From contig OY970300.1 of assembly GCA_963716245.1 (NCBI GenBank), forward strand, positions 1,364,001 through 1,428,000: a DNA stretch of 64,000 bases, written 5' to 3'. The notes under the pieces are model-generated. The model was not told the DNA's origin and did not search any database. It saw only the letters and a list, made by a program, of their open reading frames with translations. Shown here piece after piece: positions 31,401-40,496 of the stretch; positions within the stretch are counted from its first letter, which is position 1; the number at the start of each line of letters is the position of its first letter. Origin of the DNA: VRUE01 sp963716245. Its GTDB lineage: Bacteria > Actinomycetota > Thermoleophilia > Solirubrobacterales > 70-9. The position numbers and the translations under genes are program-made.

Positions 31401-32068
31401 GCGTCGCCGCGCTCGCGGAGCTCGTCGGCGACCTGCCGGACGACCTGCGCCGCCGCGCCCTCACACACTCCTCCTGGGCCGAGGAAGCCGAGTCCTACGA
31501 GCGGCTCGCCTACCTCGGCGACAGCGTCCTCGCCCTCGCCGTCGCGTCGGATCTCCACGAGCGCTTTCCCGAGATCGACGCCGGCGGACTGACCAAGATC
31601 CACAACCACGCCGTCAGCGGCGTCTCGTGCGCGGAGGTCGGCCGCGAGCTTGGCGTGCCCGAGATGCTGGCCGAGGCCGAGCCGGCTGCAGAGGACGCGA
31701 TCCCGGCCGAGGCGCTGCTCGCGGGCTCGCGACCGCTGCCGGAGGCGACCGAGGCGCTGATCGGCGCCTGCTTCGTCGCCTTCGGCTTCGAGCGCACCTC
31801 GCGGGCGGTCGCGGCCGCCTTCGGGGAGCGGATCGAGCACGCGACCGAGGCCCGTGTAGACGCCAAGTCGACCCTGCAGGAGCTGCTCGCGCAGCGCAGG
31901 GCGCACGTAAGCTACGCGGTGGTCGCCGAATCGGGCCCGGCGCACGAGCGCACCTTCGAGGTCGAGGCGATCGTCGACGCCGAGGCGATCGGAAGGGGGC
32001 GGGGGCGGAGCAAGAAGGCGGCCGAGCAGATGGCGGCCGAGGAGGCGCTGGAGCGCCTCGGCGCGTGA
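31397..32068 (+). CDS. rnc: ribonuclease III with altered active-site motif
   Basis: Double-stranded RNA endonuclease fold, 223 residues: endonuclease domain up to about 150 and a dsRNA-binding domain from DAKSTLQELLAQR to the end. The signature reads ERLAYLGDSVL where the family has ERLEFLGDS: the second Glu (E40 in Aquifex numbering, a metal ligand) is Ala, although the Asp is kept. The second acidic site reads PEATEALIGA against the usual ADxxEAxxGA, so Asp is Glu. The enzyme may be impaired or use a modified metal site (inference). GTG start overlaps acpP by 4 nt. Confidence 0.9.
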   Translation: MSVAALAELVGDLPDDLRRRALTHSSWAEEAESYERLAYLGDSVLALAVASDLHERFPEIDAGGLTKIHNHAVSGVSCAEVGRELGVPEMLAEAEPAAEDAIPAEALLAGSRPLPEATEALIGACFVAFGFERTSRAVAAAFGERIEHATEARVDAKSTLQELLAQRRAHVSYAVVAESGPAHERTFEVEAIVDAEAIGRGRGRSKKAAEQMAAEEALERLGA

Positions 32069-32126
32069 TGCGGTTCGCGTCCGACCGAGACGGGAGCCTT
32101 AGCGTTCGGAGCGAGACAGGAAGAGC

Positions 32127-34640
32127 ATGTATCTGAGATCGATCGAGATGAAGGGGTTCAAGTCGTTCCCCGAGCGCACCCGGCTGGAGTTCTCGCCGGG
32201 CGTGAGCGTGATCGTCGGCCCGAACGGGTCGGGCAAGTCGAACATCACCGACGCGGTGCTCTGGGCGCTCGGCGAGCAGAGCCCGGGCGCGATCCGCGGC
32301 GCCTCGATGCAGGACGTGATTTCGGCCGGCGGCAAGGGCGTCGGCCAGCGCCGCGCCGCCGAGGTCGAGGTGACGATCGACAACGGCGAGGGCCGCGCCG
32401 CCAGCGAGCTCTCCGAGATCGCGATCCAGCGCCGCCTCGATCGCTCCGGCGACAGCGGCTACAGGCTGAACGGCGCCCGCTGCCGGCTGGTCGACGTAGT
32501 CGAGGTCCTCTCCGACACGAACCTCGGGCGCGAGATGCACTCGGTGATCAGCCAGGGCCGGGTCGAGTCGATCGTCCACTCCAAGCCGCGCGAGCGGCGG
32601 CTGCTGGTCGAGGAGGCAGCCGGGCTGGGCAAGCACCGCAAACGGCGCCGCCGGGCGGAGCTGAAGCTGCGCGCCGCGCGCGACAACCTCGATCGCGCGC
32701 TCGACGTCGAGCGCGAGGCGCGGGCGCATCTGCGACCGCTGAAGCGGCAGGCGCAGGCGGCGGAGATCGGCGCGCGGATCGAGCGCGAGGAGCTGGAGCT
32801 GCGCGGCCGCCTGGTGGCGGAGGAGCTGCGCTTCGGCGAGGACCGGGCCAAGGCAGCCCAGGAGGCGGCAGCGGCCGCCCGGGCAGAGCGGGCCAAGCTG
32901 GAGCAGCGGCTCGCCGAGGTGAGCGAGCGCCGGCGTGCCGCCGAGGAGCGCTTCGCCGCCCGGGACCGCGAGCGCACCGAGGCGTGGGGGGTGCTGACCA
33001 AGCTGCGCGGCGACCAGCAGCGGATCGCCGTGCGGGCGTCGAGCCTGACCGACCGCGAGTCCCAGATCGCCGCGGCGCTCGATTCGCTGCGGGCCGAGTT
33101 CGGACCGCTGACGCTCGACCTGGGGTCGACCGGCGGCGCGCCGGCCGAGCGCGCCCGCAAGCTGGAGGAGGAGCTGGCCGAGATCGACGCGGGCCTCTCC
33201 GGCGCCGCCGACGGCCTCGCCCGTGCGCGCTCCGAGGGGGCCGCCGAGTCCGAGCGCGAGGCGGGACTGAGCGCGATCCAAAGCGGCGCCGAGCGCGCGG
33301 TGCGCCATGCCCGCCGGGCCGAGGGACTGCTCGGCGAGCGCCACCGCGAGGCGCTGCGCGCGCGCGTCGCGGCCGGCGAGGAGCTGCTCGAAGACGTGCG
33401 CGCGGCCGCCGCCGCCGCGGCCCAGGCCGAAGCGGCGATCCGCGCCCGGGTCGAGCGGATCGAAGCGACCGTGGTCGGCGAGGAGGGAGATGGCGACGCG
33501 ATCGCCGAGGAGATGCGCGCCTGCTCGCGCCAGGAGTCGGAGCTGCAGGTGGAGATGAAGGCCGCCTCGGACAAGCTGACCGCGGCCGAGGTCGAGGCGG
33601 CGCATCTCGGCGACCGACGTGCCGAGGCGGCGAAGGAGCTGGCGGCGATCGCCGAGCGGCTGGGCGAGGAGGTCGGTCCGGCCGAGCAGCCGCTCTCCGA
33701 GGAGGAGCGGGCGCAGATCGAGCGGCGGCTGGAGCGGCTGGAGCGCCGCCGCGCCCAGATCGGCCCCGTCAACCCGCTCGCCGAGCAGGAGTACGAGGAG
33801 GCGCGCGAGCACGTCGAGGCCCTGCAGGCCCAGCGCGAGGACACCGAGCGCGGCATGCGCGAGCTCGAGGCGCTGATCCGCGACGTCGACCGCGAGATCG
33901 AGCGCGCCTTCGAGCAGACCTTCGAGGCGACCGCGAAGAACTTCGAGGAGATGGTCGAGCACCTGTTCCCGGGCGGTCGGGGCCGCCTGCGGCGCGTCAG
34001 CCTGCACCCCGTCCGCGACGCGGCCGAGGAGCCCGACACGAGCGCCGTCGAGGCCGACGAGGAGGACGTGGAGGAGGGGGACGAAGAGCGGGAGGAGCTC
34101 GGCGTCGAGATCGAGGTGACGCCGGCCGGCAAGTCGACCCGCAAGCTCTCGCTGCTCTCCGGCGGCGAGAAGTCGCTGGTCGCGCTGGCCTTCGTCTTCG
34201 CGGTCTTCCTCGCCCGCCCGTGCCCCTTCTACATCCTCGACGAGGTCGAGGCCGCGCTCGACGACGCCAACATCGACCGCTTCCTGCAGCTGATCCGGCG
34301 CTTCTCGGGCCGCGCCCAGTTCGTCATCGTCACCCACCAGAAACGGACGATGGACGCCGCCGACGTGCTCTACGGCGTGACGATGGGCGGCGACGGCGTC
34401 ACCCGGGTCGTCTCCCGCCGCCTGCCGCGCGAAGAAGGGGAAGGTGGGGAGTCGGCCGACGCCGATGACCGGCGCGCCCCGGTCGAGACCCCGCCGCCGT
34501 TCGCGGGCCTCGCGTCCGGCGAAGACTCGTCCCACGTTTTACATCCCAGGGACGTCGAAGGTGAGCCGGTTCCCGGTGTGCTGGGCGAGAAGTCGCCGGC
34601 AGAGCCCGACGGCCCCGGCAACTCGGCCGCGGCCGCCTAG
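32127..34640 (+). CDS. smc: chromosome segregation ATPase SMC, short form without a recognisable hinge
   Basis: Walker A GPNGSGKSN at residues 31-39, Q-loop, then head-proximal SVISQGRVESIVHSKPRERR and EEAAGLGKHRKRRRR. The C-terminal head has ABC signature LSGGEKSLVALAF near 677 and Walker B YILDEVEAALDDAN near 702. The protein is 837 residues against about 1150-1200 usually. The coiled coil between about 170 and 600 contains no globular hinge sequence, only Ala/Glu/Arg helix with turn-like breaks near 325-335 (LDLGSTGG) and 450-458 (EGDGDA). The frame is continuous. The last 60 residues are a disordered tail that overlaps an R4 repeat. Confidence 0.88.
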   Translation: MYLRSIEMKGFKSFPERTRLEFSPGVSVIVGPNGSGKSNITDAVLWALGEQSPGAIRGASMQDVISAGGKGVGQRRAAEVEVTIDNGEGRAASELSEIAIQRRLDRSGDSGYRLNGARCRLVDVVEVLSDTNLGREMHSVISQGRVESIVHSKPRERRLLVEEAAGLGKHRKRRRRAELKLRAARDNLDRALDVEREARAHLRPLKRQAQAAEIGARIEREELELRGRLVAEELRFGEDRAKAAQEAAAAARAERAKLEQRLAEVSERRRAAEERFAARDRERTEAWGVLTKLRGDQQRIAVRASSLTDRESQIAAALDSLRAEFGPLTLDLGSTGGAPAERARKLEEELAEIDAGLSGAADGLARARSEGAAESEREAGLSAIQSGAERAVRHARRAEGLLGERHREALRARVAAGEELLEDVRAAAAAAAQAEAAIRARVERIEATVVGEEGDGDAIAEEMRACSRQESELQVEMKAASDKLTAAEVEAAHLGDRRAEAAKELAAIAERLGEEVGPAEQPLSEEERAQIERRLERLERRRAQIGPVNPLAEQEYEEAREHVEALQAQREDTERGMRELEALIRDVDREIERAFEQTFEATAKNFEEMVEHLFPGGRGRLRRVSLHPVRDAAEEPDTSAVEADEEDVEEGDEEREELGVEIEVTPAGKSTRKLSLLSGGEKSLVALAFVFAVFLARPCPFYILDEVEAALDDANIDRFLQLIRRFSGRAQFVIVTHQKRTMDAADVLYGVTMGGDGVTRVVSRRLPREEGEGGESADADDRRAPVETPPPFAGLASGEDSSHVLHPRDVEGEPVPGVLGEKSPAEPDGPGNSAAAA
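34534..34571 (+). repeat. R4 element, copy a (3' end of smc)
   Basis: 38 nt matching 40457-40494 at 30 positions, including the runs TTTTACA and AAGGTGAGCCGG. It lies within the disordered SMC C-terminal tail. The left part CGTCCC / GGGACG can form its own small stem. Confidence 0.5.
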
Positions 34641-34652
34641 TCTTACCCGCCT

Positions 34653-35651
34653 ATGTCCACGACCTGGCGGGAGATCCTCGACCTCGGCACGCGCGAGGCG
34701 GCGCCGCCTCCGGCCGACGGCGAGCCCGAGGCCGCGCGCCGCGGTGTCTTCCGCCGCCTGCGCGAGAGCCTCTCGAAGAGCCGCCAGGCGCTGGTCGAGG
34801 AGATCTCGTCCAGCCTCTTCGACCGGATCGACGAGGAGACCTGGGAGCGCCTGGAGGAGGCGCTGATCCTCGCCGACGTGGGCGCGCCGACGACGGCGGA
34901 GGTGGTCGAGCGGCTCGAGCAGGAGGTGGACTCCGGCGCGGTGCCGGCCGACGGCGAGGCCGTCCGCGAGCGCCTGATCGAGATCCTCGCCGAGGTCGCG
35001 TCGGCGGGCCGCGCACCGATCGACCTCAGCGGCGAGCCGGCCGTGCTGCTGATGGTCGGCGTCAACGGGACCGGCAAGACGACGACGATCGGCAAGATCG
35101 CCTGGCACCTCTCGAAGGAGTTCGGCCTGTCGGTGGTCCTCGCCGCCGGCGATACCTACCGGGCCGCCGCGGCCGAGCAGCTGGCCGAGTGGGCGGAGCG
35201 AGCGGGGGCCGAACTGATCCGCTCCGAGGAGGGCGGCGATCCCGGCGCCGTCGCCTTCGACGCGATCTCCGCCGCACGGGCACGCGGCGCCGACGTGGTG
35301 ATCGTCGACACCGCCGGCCGACTGCACACGCAGGCCGACCTGATGGACGAGCTGGCCAAGGTGCGCCGGGTGATCGCCAAGCAGATGCCCGAGGCGCCGC
35401 ACGAGACGCTGATCTCGATCGACGCGACGACCGGCCAGAACGGCCTCCGCCAGGCCAAGGTCTTCGCCGACGCGGCCGAGGTCGACGGCGTCGTCTTGAC
35501 CAAGCTCGACGGCACCGCCAAGGGCGGCGTGGTGCTGGCGATCGGCAACGAGCTGGGCATCCCGGTGAAGCTGATCGGCACCGGCGAGACGCTGGAGGAC
35601 CTGCGCCCCTTCGACCCGACCGACTTCGCGCGGGCGCTGCTCGCCGAGTGA
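34653..35651 (+). CDS. ftsY: signal recognition particle receptor FtsY
   Basis: GTPase that docks SRP-ribosome complexes at the membrane. 332 residues with a short N-terminal segment in place of the long acidic domain. The NG domain follows: four-helix N bundle from about residue 29, GVNGTGKTTTIGKIAWHL near 132, DTYRAAAAEQL, DTAGRLHTQADLMDEL near 217, TKLDGTAKGG near 285 and GTGETLEDLRPFDP. A TAGTCT box overlaps the smc stop, 9 nt before the ATG. Next to ffh. Confidence 0.95.
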   Translation: MSTTWREILDLGTREAAPPPADGEPEAARRGVFRRLRESLSKSRQALVEEISSSLFDRIDEETWERLEEALILADVGAPTTAEVVERLEQEVDSGAVPADGEAVRERLIEILAEVASAGRAPIDLSGEPAVLLMVGVNGTGKTTTIGKIAWHLSKEFGLSVVLAAGDTYRAAAAEQLAEWAERAGAELIRSEEGGDPGAVAFDAISAARARGADVVIVDTAGRLHTQADLMDELAKVRRVIAKQMPEAPHETLISIDATTGQNGLRQAKVFADAAEVDGVVLTKLDGTAKGGVVLAIGNELGIPVKLIGTGETLEDLRPFDPTDFARALLAE

Positions 35652-35674
35652 TCCCACCCGGCGCGAGCCCCCTC

Positions 35675-35680
35675 TAAGCT
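35675..35680 (+). promoter_or_regulatory. -10 box of ffh
   Basis: TAAGCT, 8 nt before the GTG start at 35689, consistent with a leaderless or nearly leaderless transcript. Confidence 0.35.
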
Positions 35681-35688
35681 GGGCAGCC

Positions 35689-37056
<1,368 letters not shown>

Positions 37057-37067
37057 TCCTCGTCAAA

Positions 37068-37104
37068 CCGGCATGTCCTCCGCTTTCGCGTGCGGGCATG
37101 CCGG
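37068..37104 (+). terminator. inverted repeat between ffh and rpsP
   Basis: CCGGCATG (37068-37075) pairs with CATGCCGG (37097-37104), extendable inward by two more pairs after one mismatch. The loop is about 16-20 nt. There is no T-run, so it is either a weak terminator or an rpsP leader hairpin. Confidence 0.4.
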
Positions 37105-37133
37105 GCTTGGTCCTGTAACCTCCCGCGCTGCCT

Positions 37134-37388
37134 ATGGCCGTGCGAATCAGACTCAGAAGGGTGGGTTCCAAGAAGAACCCGATCTGGCGGATCGTCGTCG
37201 CCGACAAACGCTCGCCGCGCGACGGGCGGACGATCGAGACGATCGGCCAGTACAACCCGCAGACGGAGCCCTCGACGATCGAGCTCGACGAGGAGCGCGC
37301 CCGCCACTGGCTCGACCACGGCGCCCAGCCGTCGGAGAGCGTCGCGAACCTGCTGCGCGCCAAGGGCATCCCGGCCTCCGGCAGCTAG
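37134..37388 (+). CDS. rpsP: 30S ribosomal protein S16
   Basis: 84 residues, starting AVRIRLRRVGSKKNPIWRIV and including the conserved RDGRTIETIGQYNP; it lacks the long C-terminal tail of some actinobacterial S16 proteins. It is followed by khpA, a conserved pair. Confidence 0.96.
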   Translation: MAVRIRLRRVGSKKNPIWRIVVADKRSPRDGRTIETIGQYNPQTEPSTIELDEERARHWLDHGAQPSESVANLLRAKGIPASGS

Positions 37389-37405
37389 CAGATGGCCATC
37401 TGCCG

Positions 37406-37636
37406 ATGACGGAGCTGCTCGAGTTCCTCGTCAGGGCGCTGGTCGAGGACCCGGAGGCGGTCGTGGTCGAGGAGCTCGAAGAGGACGGCGCGCTCGTCTA
37501 CGAGATCAGCGTCGCCGACGACGACCTCGGCCGGGTGATCGGCAAAGGGGGCCGCGTCGCCAACGCGATCCGCACCGTCGCCAAGGCGGCCGCCGTGCGC
37601 CTCGACCGCAAGGTGATCGTCGACATCCTCGATTGA
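37406..37636 (+). CDS. khpA: KH-domain RNA-binding protein KhpA (YlqC)
   Basis: 76 residues forming a single KH domain; the RNA-gripping GxxG loop is GKGGRVANAIRTVAKAA near residue 45. Small-RNA/ribosome-associated protein that partners KhpB in other bacteria. ATG at 37406, 17 nt after rpsP. The 14-bp palindrome CAGATGGCCATCTG (37389-37402) fills the gap. Confidence 0.9.
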   Translation: MTELLEFLVRALVEDPEAVVVEELEEDGALVYEISVADDDLGRVIGKGGRVANAIRTVAKAAAVRLDRKVIVDILD

Positions 37637-37652
37637 GGCGCGGGGCGCGTCC

Positions 37653-38330
37653 TTGAAGCTCGACATCTTCAGCCTGTTTCCGGAGGCCTTCGACTGGTTC
37701 CGGTCGCAGCGCTCGGTCCAAAACGCGCTCGGCCAGGGGAACGAGCTGCGGTTGTTCGACTACCGGGAGACGACGCCGCTCGGGGCGGGGCAGGTGGACG
37801 ACGCGCCCTACGGCGGCGGGGCGGGGATGGTGCTGCGGGTCGACGTCGTCGATGCCGCGCTGCGGGCCGCCTACGCCAACGATGAGAACCCGCGGGTGGT
37901 GCTGCTCTCGCCGACCGGCCGGCTGCTCGACGACGAGCTGGCCGACGAGCTGACCCGGGAGCCGCACGTCGCGCTGCTCTGCGGGCGCTACGAGGGCTTC
38001 GACGAGCGCGTCCACGAGCACCTCGCCGACGACGAGGTCTCGATCGGCCGCTACGTGCTGGCCGGCGGCGAGCTGCCGGCGATGGTGCTCGCCGACGTCG
38101 TGATGCGCAAGCTCCCCGGCGCGCTCGGGCACGAGCAGAGCGCCGTCGAGGAGTCGTTCAGCCGCGTGCTGGAGGGCGCGCCGGAGTACCCCCACTACAC
38201 GCGGCCCGCGACCTACCGCGGCTGGGGCGTCCCGGACGTGCTGCTCTCCGGCGACCACGAGCGCGTGCGCCGCTGGCGGGCCGAGCAGAGCCGGGCCCGC
38301 GCCGAGCAGCTCGAAAAGAACGCCGAGTAG
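37653..38330 (+). CDS. trmD: tRNA (guanine-37 N1)-methyltransferase
   Basis: SPOUT-fold enzyme, 225 residues from a TTG start, beginning KLDIFSLFPEAFDWF. The trefoil-knot SAM site is LLCGRYEGFDERV near residue 110 and SIGRYVLAGGELPAM near 131; GGGAGMVLR near 56 is the conserved loop. The usual preceding gene rimM is absent: only 16 nt separate khpA and trmD. Confidence 0.93.
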   Translation: MKLDIFSLFPEAFDWFRSQRSVQNALGQGNELRLFDYRETTPLGAGQVDDAPYGGGAGMVLRVDVVDAALRAAYANDENPRVVLLSPTGRLLDDELADELTREPHVALLCGRYEGFDERVHEHLADDEVSIGRYVLAGGELPAMVLADVVMRKLPGALGHEQSAVEESFSRVLEGAPEYPHYTRPATYRGWGVPDVLLSGDHERVRRWRAEQSRARAEQLEKNAE

Positions 38331-38338
38331 GTACGATT

Positions 38339-38381
38339 CCGCCACCGCGCGGCGCCTCGCACCCGGCTCCGGCGGTTTTTT
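38339..38381 (+). terminator. hairpin with T6 tract before rplS
   Basis: CCGCC-A-CCG (38339-38347) can pair with CGG-CTCC-GGCGG (38364-38375), directly followed by six Ts (38376-38381) and then, 6 nt later, the rplS ATG. It looks like an intrinsic terminator or attenuator in the trmD-rplS gap. A TACGAT at 38332-38337 could start transcripts inside the 5' arm and bypass the hairpin. Confidence 0.45.
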
Positions 38382-38387
38382 CTCGCA

Positions 38388-39155
38388 ATGAGCTCCGTAA
38401 TCGACAGCATCGAGCGACGCCAGCAGAGGCAGGGGCTTCCGTCCTTCGCCCCGGGCGACCGCGTGCGCGTCCACTTCCAGGTGGTCGAGGGCAACCGCCG
38501 CCGCACCCAGGTCTTCGAGGGCATCGTGCTGCGCCGTCAGGGCTCGGGCGCCCGCGAGACCTTCACGGTCCGCAAGCAGTCCTTCGGCGTCGGCGTGGAG
38601 CGGACCTTTCCCCTGCACTCGCCGAAGATCGAGAAGCTGGAGATCGCGGCGCGCGGCGACGTGCGCCGGGCCAAGCTCTACTACCTGCGCGGCCGCGTCG
38701 GCAAGGCGGCGCGGGTCGCCGAGCGGCGGTGGGGGATCGACGACGAGCTGATCTCGGCGCCGGCTCCTCCGGAGCCTGAGCCCGAGACGTCTGAGACCGC
38801 GGGTCCTGTCATGGACGAGGGCACCTCGTCCTCGCAGGCTGCGGGCGAGGAGCCCTCATCCGCGCCACCCGCGGACGCAGCGTCTGAGGAACAGCCTCAG
38901 GACGAGGCGGCCGAGGAGCAAGCTGAGCCCGAGACGGAGGAGTCCGGCGACGCGCCGGCCGCGGAGCAGGAAGCTGAGGAGCCCGCTGCGGATGGCGCAG
39001 AGACTGCGGAGCCCGACGCCGCTGCGGAGGAGCCTGCTGCCGAGGCGCAGGACGAGGCGGAGGCAGACGAGCCTTCTGCTGAGCAGGGCGAGTCCGATGC
39101 CGAGCCGGAGGCGGCTGCCGAGGAGTCCGGCGACTCCGGCGATAGCAAAGCCTGA
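38388..39155 (+). CDS. rplS: 50S ribosomal protein L19 with a 130-residue acidic C-terminal tail
   Basis: Residues 1-122 are a normal L19: FAPGDRVRVHFQVVEGNRRR, FEGIVLRRQGSGARETFTVRK, HSPKIEKLEIAARG and RRAKLYYLRG. From about 125 to 255 there is a low-complexity tail of Ala, Glu, Pro, Asp and Ser, strongly acidic, absent from typical L19 (about 115 residues). Such a charge is opposite to what binds rRNA, so the tail likely stays in solvent. An R2-like palindrome (38797-38874) lies at the start of the tail. The frame is uninterrupted. Confidence 0.93.
   Translation: MSSVIDSIERRQQRQGLPSFAPGDRVRVHFQVVEGNRRRTQVFEGIVLRRQGSGARETFTVRKQSFGVGVERTFPLHSPKIEKLEIAARGDVRRAKLYYLRGRVGKAARVAERRWGIDDELISAPAPPEPEPETSETAGPVMDEGTSSSQAAGEEPSSAPPADAASEEQPQDEAAEEQAEPETEESGDAPAAEQEAEEPAADGAETAEPDAAAEEPAAEAQDEAEADEPSAEQGESDAEPEAAAEESGDSGDSKA
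38797..38874 (+). repeat. R2-like palindrome, copy c (tentative)
   Basis: 78 nt with the R2 ends CGCGGGTCCTGTC and GCCACCCGCG, and outer arms CCGCGGGT / ACCCGCGG. The middle differs from copies a and b but folds too: GACGAGGGC with GCCCTCATC, and TCCTCGC with GCGAGGA. It encodes the first part of the L19 acidic tail. Membership rests on the shared termini only. Confidence 0.4.
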
Positions 39156-39772
39156 AATCGCTGATCCCCAAGCCGGAGACGCGGGCCGGCGGGTTCGTCG
39201 AGCTCGTCGTCATCGTTGCCCTGGCGCTGGCCCTGGCGCTGGCGATCCAGGCCTGGCTGGTCAAGCCGTACCAGATCCCCTCGCAGTCGATGGAGCCGAC
39301 GCTCGACGTCGGTCAGCGGGTCCTGGTCAACCGCTTCCTCTACCACTTCACCGACCCGGGCATCGGCGACATCGTCGTCTTCCATCCGCCCGCCGGCGCC
39401 GACCGCGGCACCGAATGCGGTGCGCCGCACTCGCCGCGGCAGGCCTGCCCGCAGCCGACCCCGGACCGCTCGGACCAGAACTTCATCAAGCGAATCGTCG
39501 CCGGGCCGGGGGACAGGCTGAGCATCCGCAACGGGCATCCGGTCGTCAACGGGGTGGAGGTGACCGACGAGCCCTTCACCAACCCCTGCGGGGTAGGCGG
39601 AGCCTGCAATTTGCCGAGACCGATCGTCGTTCCACCGGGTCATTGGTTCATGATGGGCGACAACCGTGGGGCGAGCCAAGACAGCCGTTTCTGGGGCCCC
39701 GTCCCCCGCGAGTGGATCATCGGCAAGGCCTTCGCCACCTACTGGCCGCTCGACCGCATCGGCATCTTCTAA
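39152..39772 (+). CDS. lepB: signal peptidase I (start codon uncertain)
   Basis: Membrane serine protease that cleaves signal peptides. N-terminal helix VELVVIVALALALALAIQAW, catalytic serine in YQIPSQSMEPTL, catalytic lysine in NFIKRIVAGPGDRLS, and the GHWFMMGDNRGASQDSRFWGPV box. No ATG, GTG or TTG exists in frame between the upstream stop (39143) and the catalytic ATG at 39290. I start at CTG 39152, which overlaps the rplS stop (CTGA). A base error turning GTG or ATG into CTG would explain this equally well. About 206 residues. Confidence 0.8.
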   Translation: MKSLIPKPETRAGGFVELVVIVALALALALAIQAWLVKPYQIPSQSMEPTLDVGQRVLVNRFLYHFTDPGIGDIVVFHPPAGADRGTECGAPHSPRQACPQPTPDRSDQNFIKRIVAGPGDRLSIRNGHPVVNGVEVTDEPFTNPCGVGGACNLPRPIVVPPGHWFMMGDNRGASQDSRFWGPVPREWIIGKAFATYWPLDRIGIF

Positions 39773-39776
39773 GGGC

Positions 39777-40443
39777 ACGAAGGCGCACCGCCGCCGGCTG
39801 GCTCGCTCGCGCCGGCTGTTCTCCTTCGACCGGGGCCTCGGGGCGCGGTTCGTCGCCGGCGCGGACGAGGCGGGGCGGGGCTGCCTGGCGGGGCCGCTCG
39901 TCGCCGCCGCCGTCCTGATCGACTACGAGACGCTCACGTACGCAGACCGGCGCGCGCTCGCCGGCCTGCACGACTCCAAGCAGATGAAGCCGGAGCGGCG
40001 CGAGGAGCTATACCCGGCGGTGCTGCGCGCGGCGACGCGGGTCTGCGTGACCGTGCGCTGCGTGCGGGGGATCGACGCCCGCGGCCTGCACGTGACCAAC
40101 ATCGAAGCGCTCTCCTGCGCGCTGGAGCGGCTGGCGCCGGACGAGGAGGCGATCTGCCTGGTCGACGGCTTCTCGCTGCGCGACTGCCCGATCCCGCACC
40201 GCGCGCGTCGTCGAAGGCGACGGCACAAGCGCCGCGATCGCGGCCGCCTCGGTGATCGCCAAGGTGAGCCGCGACCGCTACATGCACGGCGCCGCCGACA
40301 CACACCCCGGCTGGGGCTTCGACGAGCACGTCGGCTACTCGACCCCCGAGCACCGCGCCGCGATCGAGCGGATCGGGATCTCCCCGCTGCACCGCCGCTC
40401 GTTCGACTCCGTGGCCTACAGCCAGCTGGAGCTCACCGGCTAG
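39777..40443 (+). CDS. rnhB: ribonuclease HII (one frameshift, start codon uncertain)
   Basis: Removes RNA from RNA-DNA hybrids and misincorporated ribonucleotides. Catalytic region FVAGADEAGRGCLAGPLVAAA, then LHDSKQMKPERREEL, LVDGFSL and, after a +1 shift near 40205, ASVIAKVSRDRYMHG and YSTPEHRAAIERIGISPLHR. No canonical start precedes GADEAGRG in this frame; ACG 39777 is the most natural position (ACGAAG, perhaps ATGAAG). Corrected length is about 221 residues. It sits between lepB and yraN as in mycobacteria. Confidence 0.8.
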
Positions 40444-40456
40444 CAGGACGCGGTTC

Positions 40457-40494
40457 ACCTTTTACAGCTGGGGGATGTCAAAGGTGAGCCGGAT
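40457..40494. repeat. R4 element, copy b; possible bidirectional terminator
   Basis: Hairpin with CACCTTT / AAAGGTG arms extended by ACA / TGT after one mismatch and a GC-rich loop. It fills the gap between convergent rnhB and yraN. It matches 34534-34571 at 30 of 38 positions. T- and A-rich arms on either side make termination in both directions plausible. Confidence 0.55.
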
Positions 40495-40496
40495 CT

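Noticed and set aside
31614..34535. 973-codon minus-strand frame opposite rnc and smc
   Set aside because: Low-complexity antisense translation of the SMC coiled coil; no ribosome-binding site or family features.
37389..37402. CAGATGGCCATCTG palindrome as an operator of khpA
   Set aside because: It lies inside an operon gap only 17 nt long without promoter elements; possibly just a short intercistronic hairpin.
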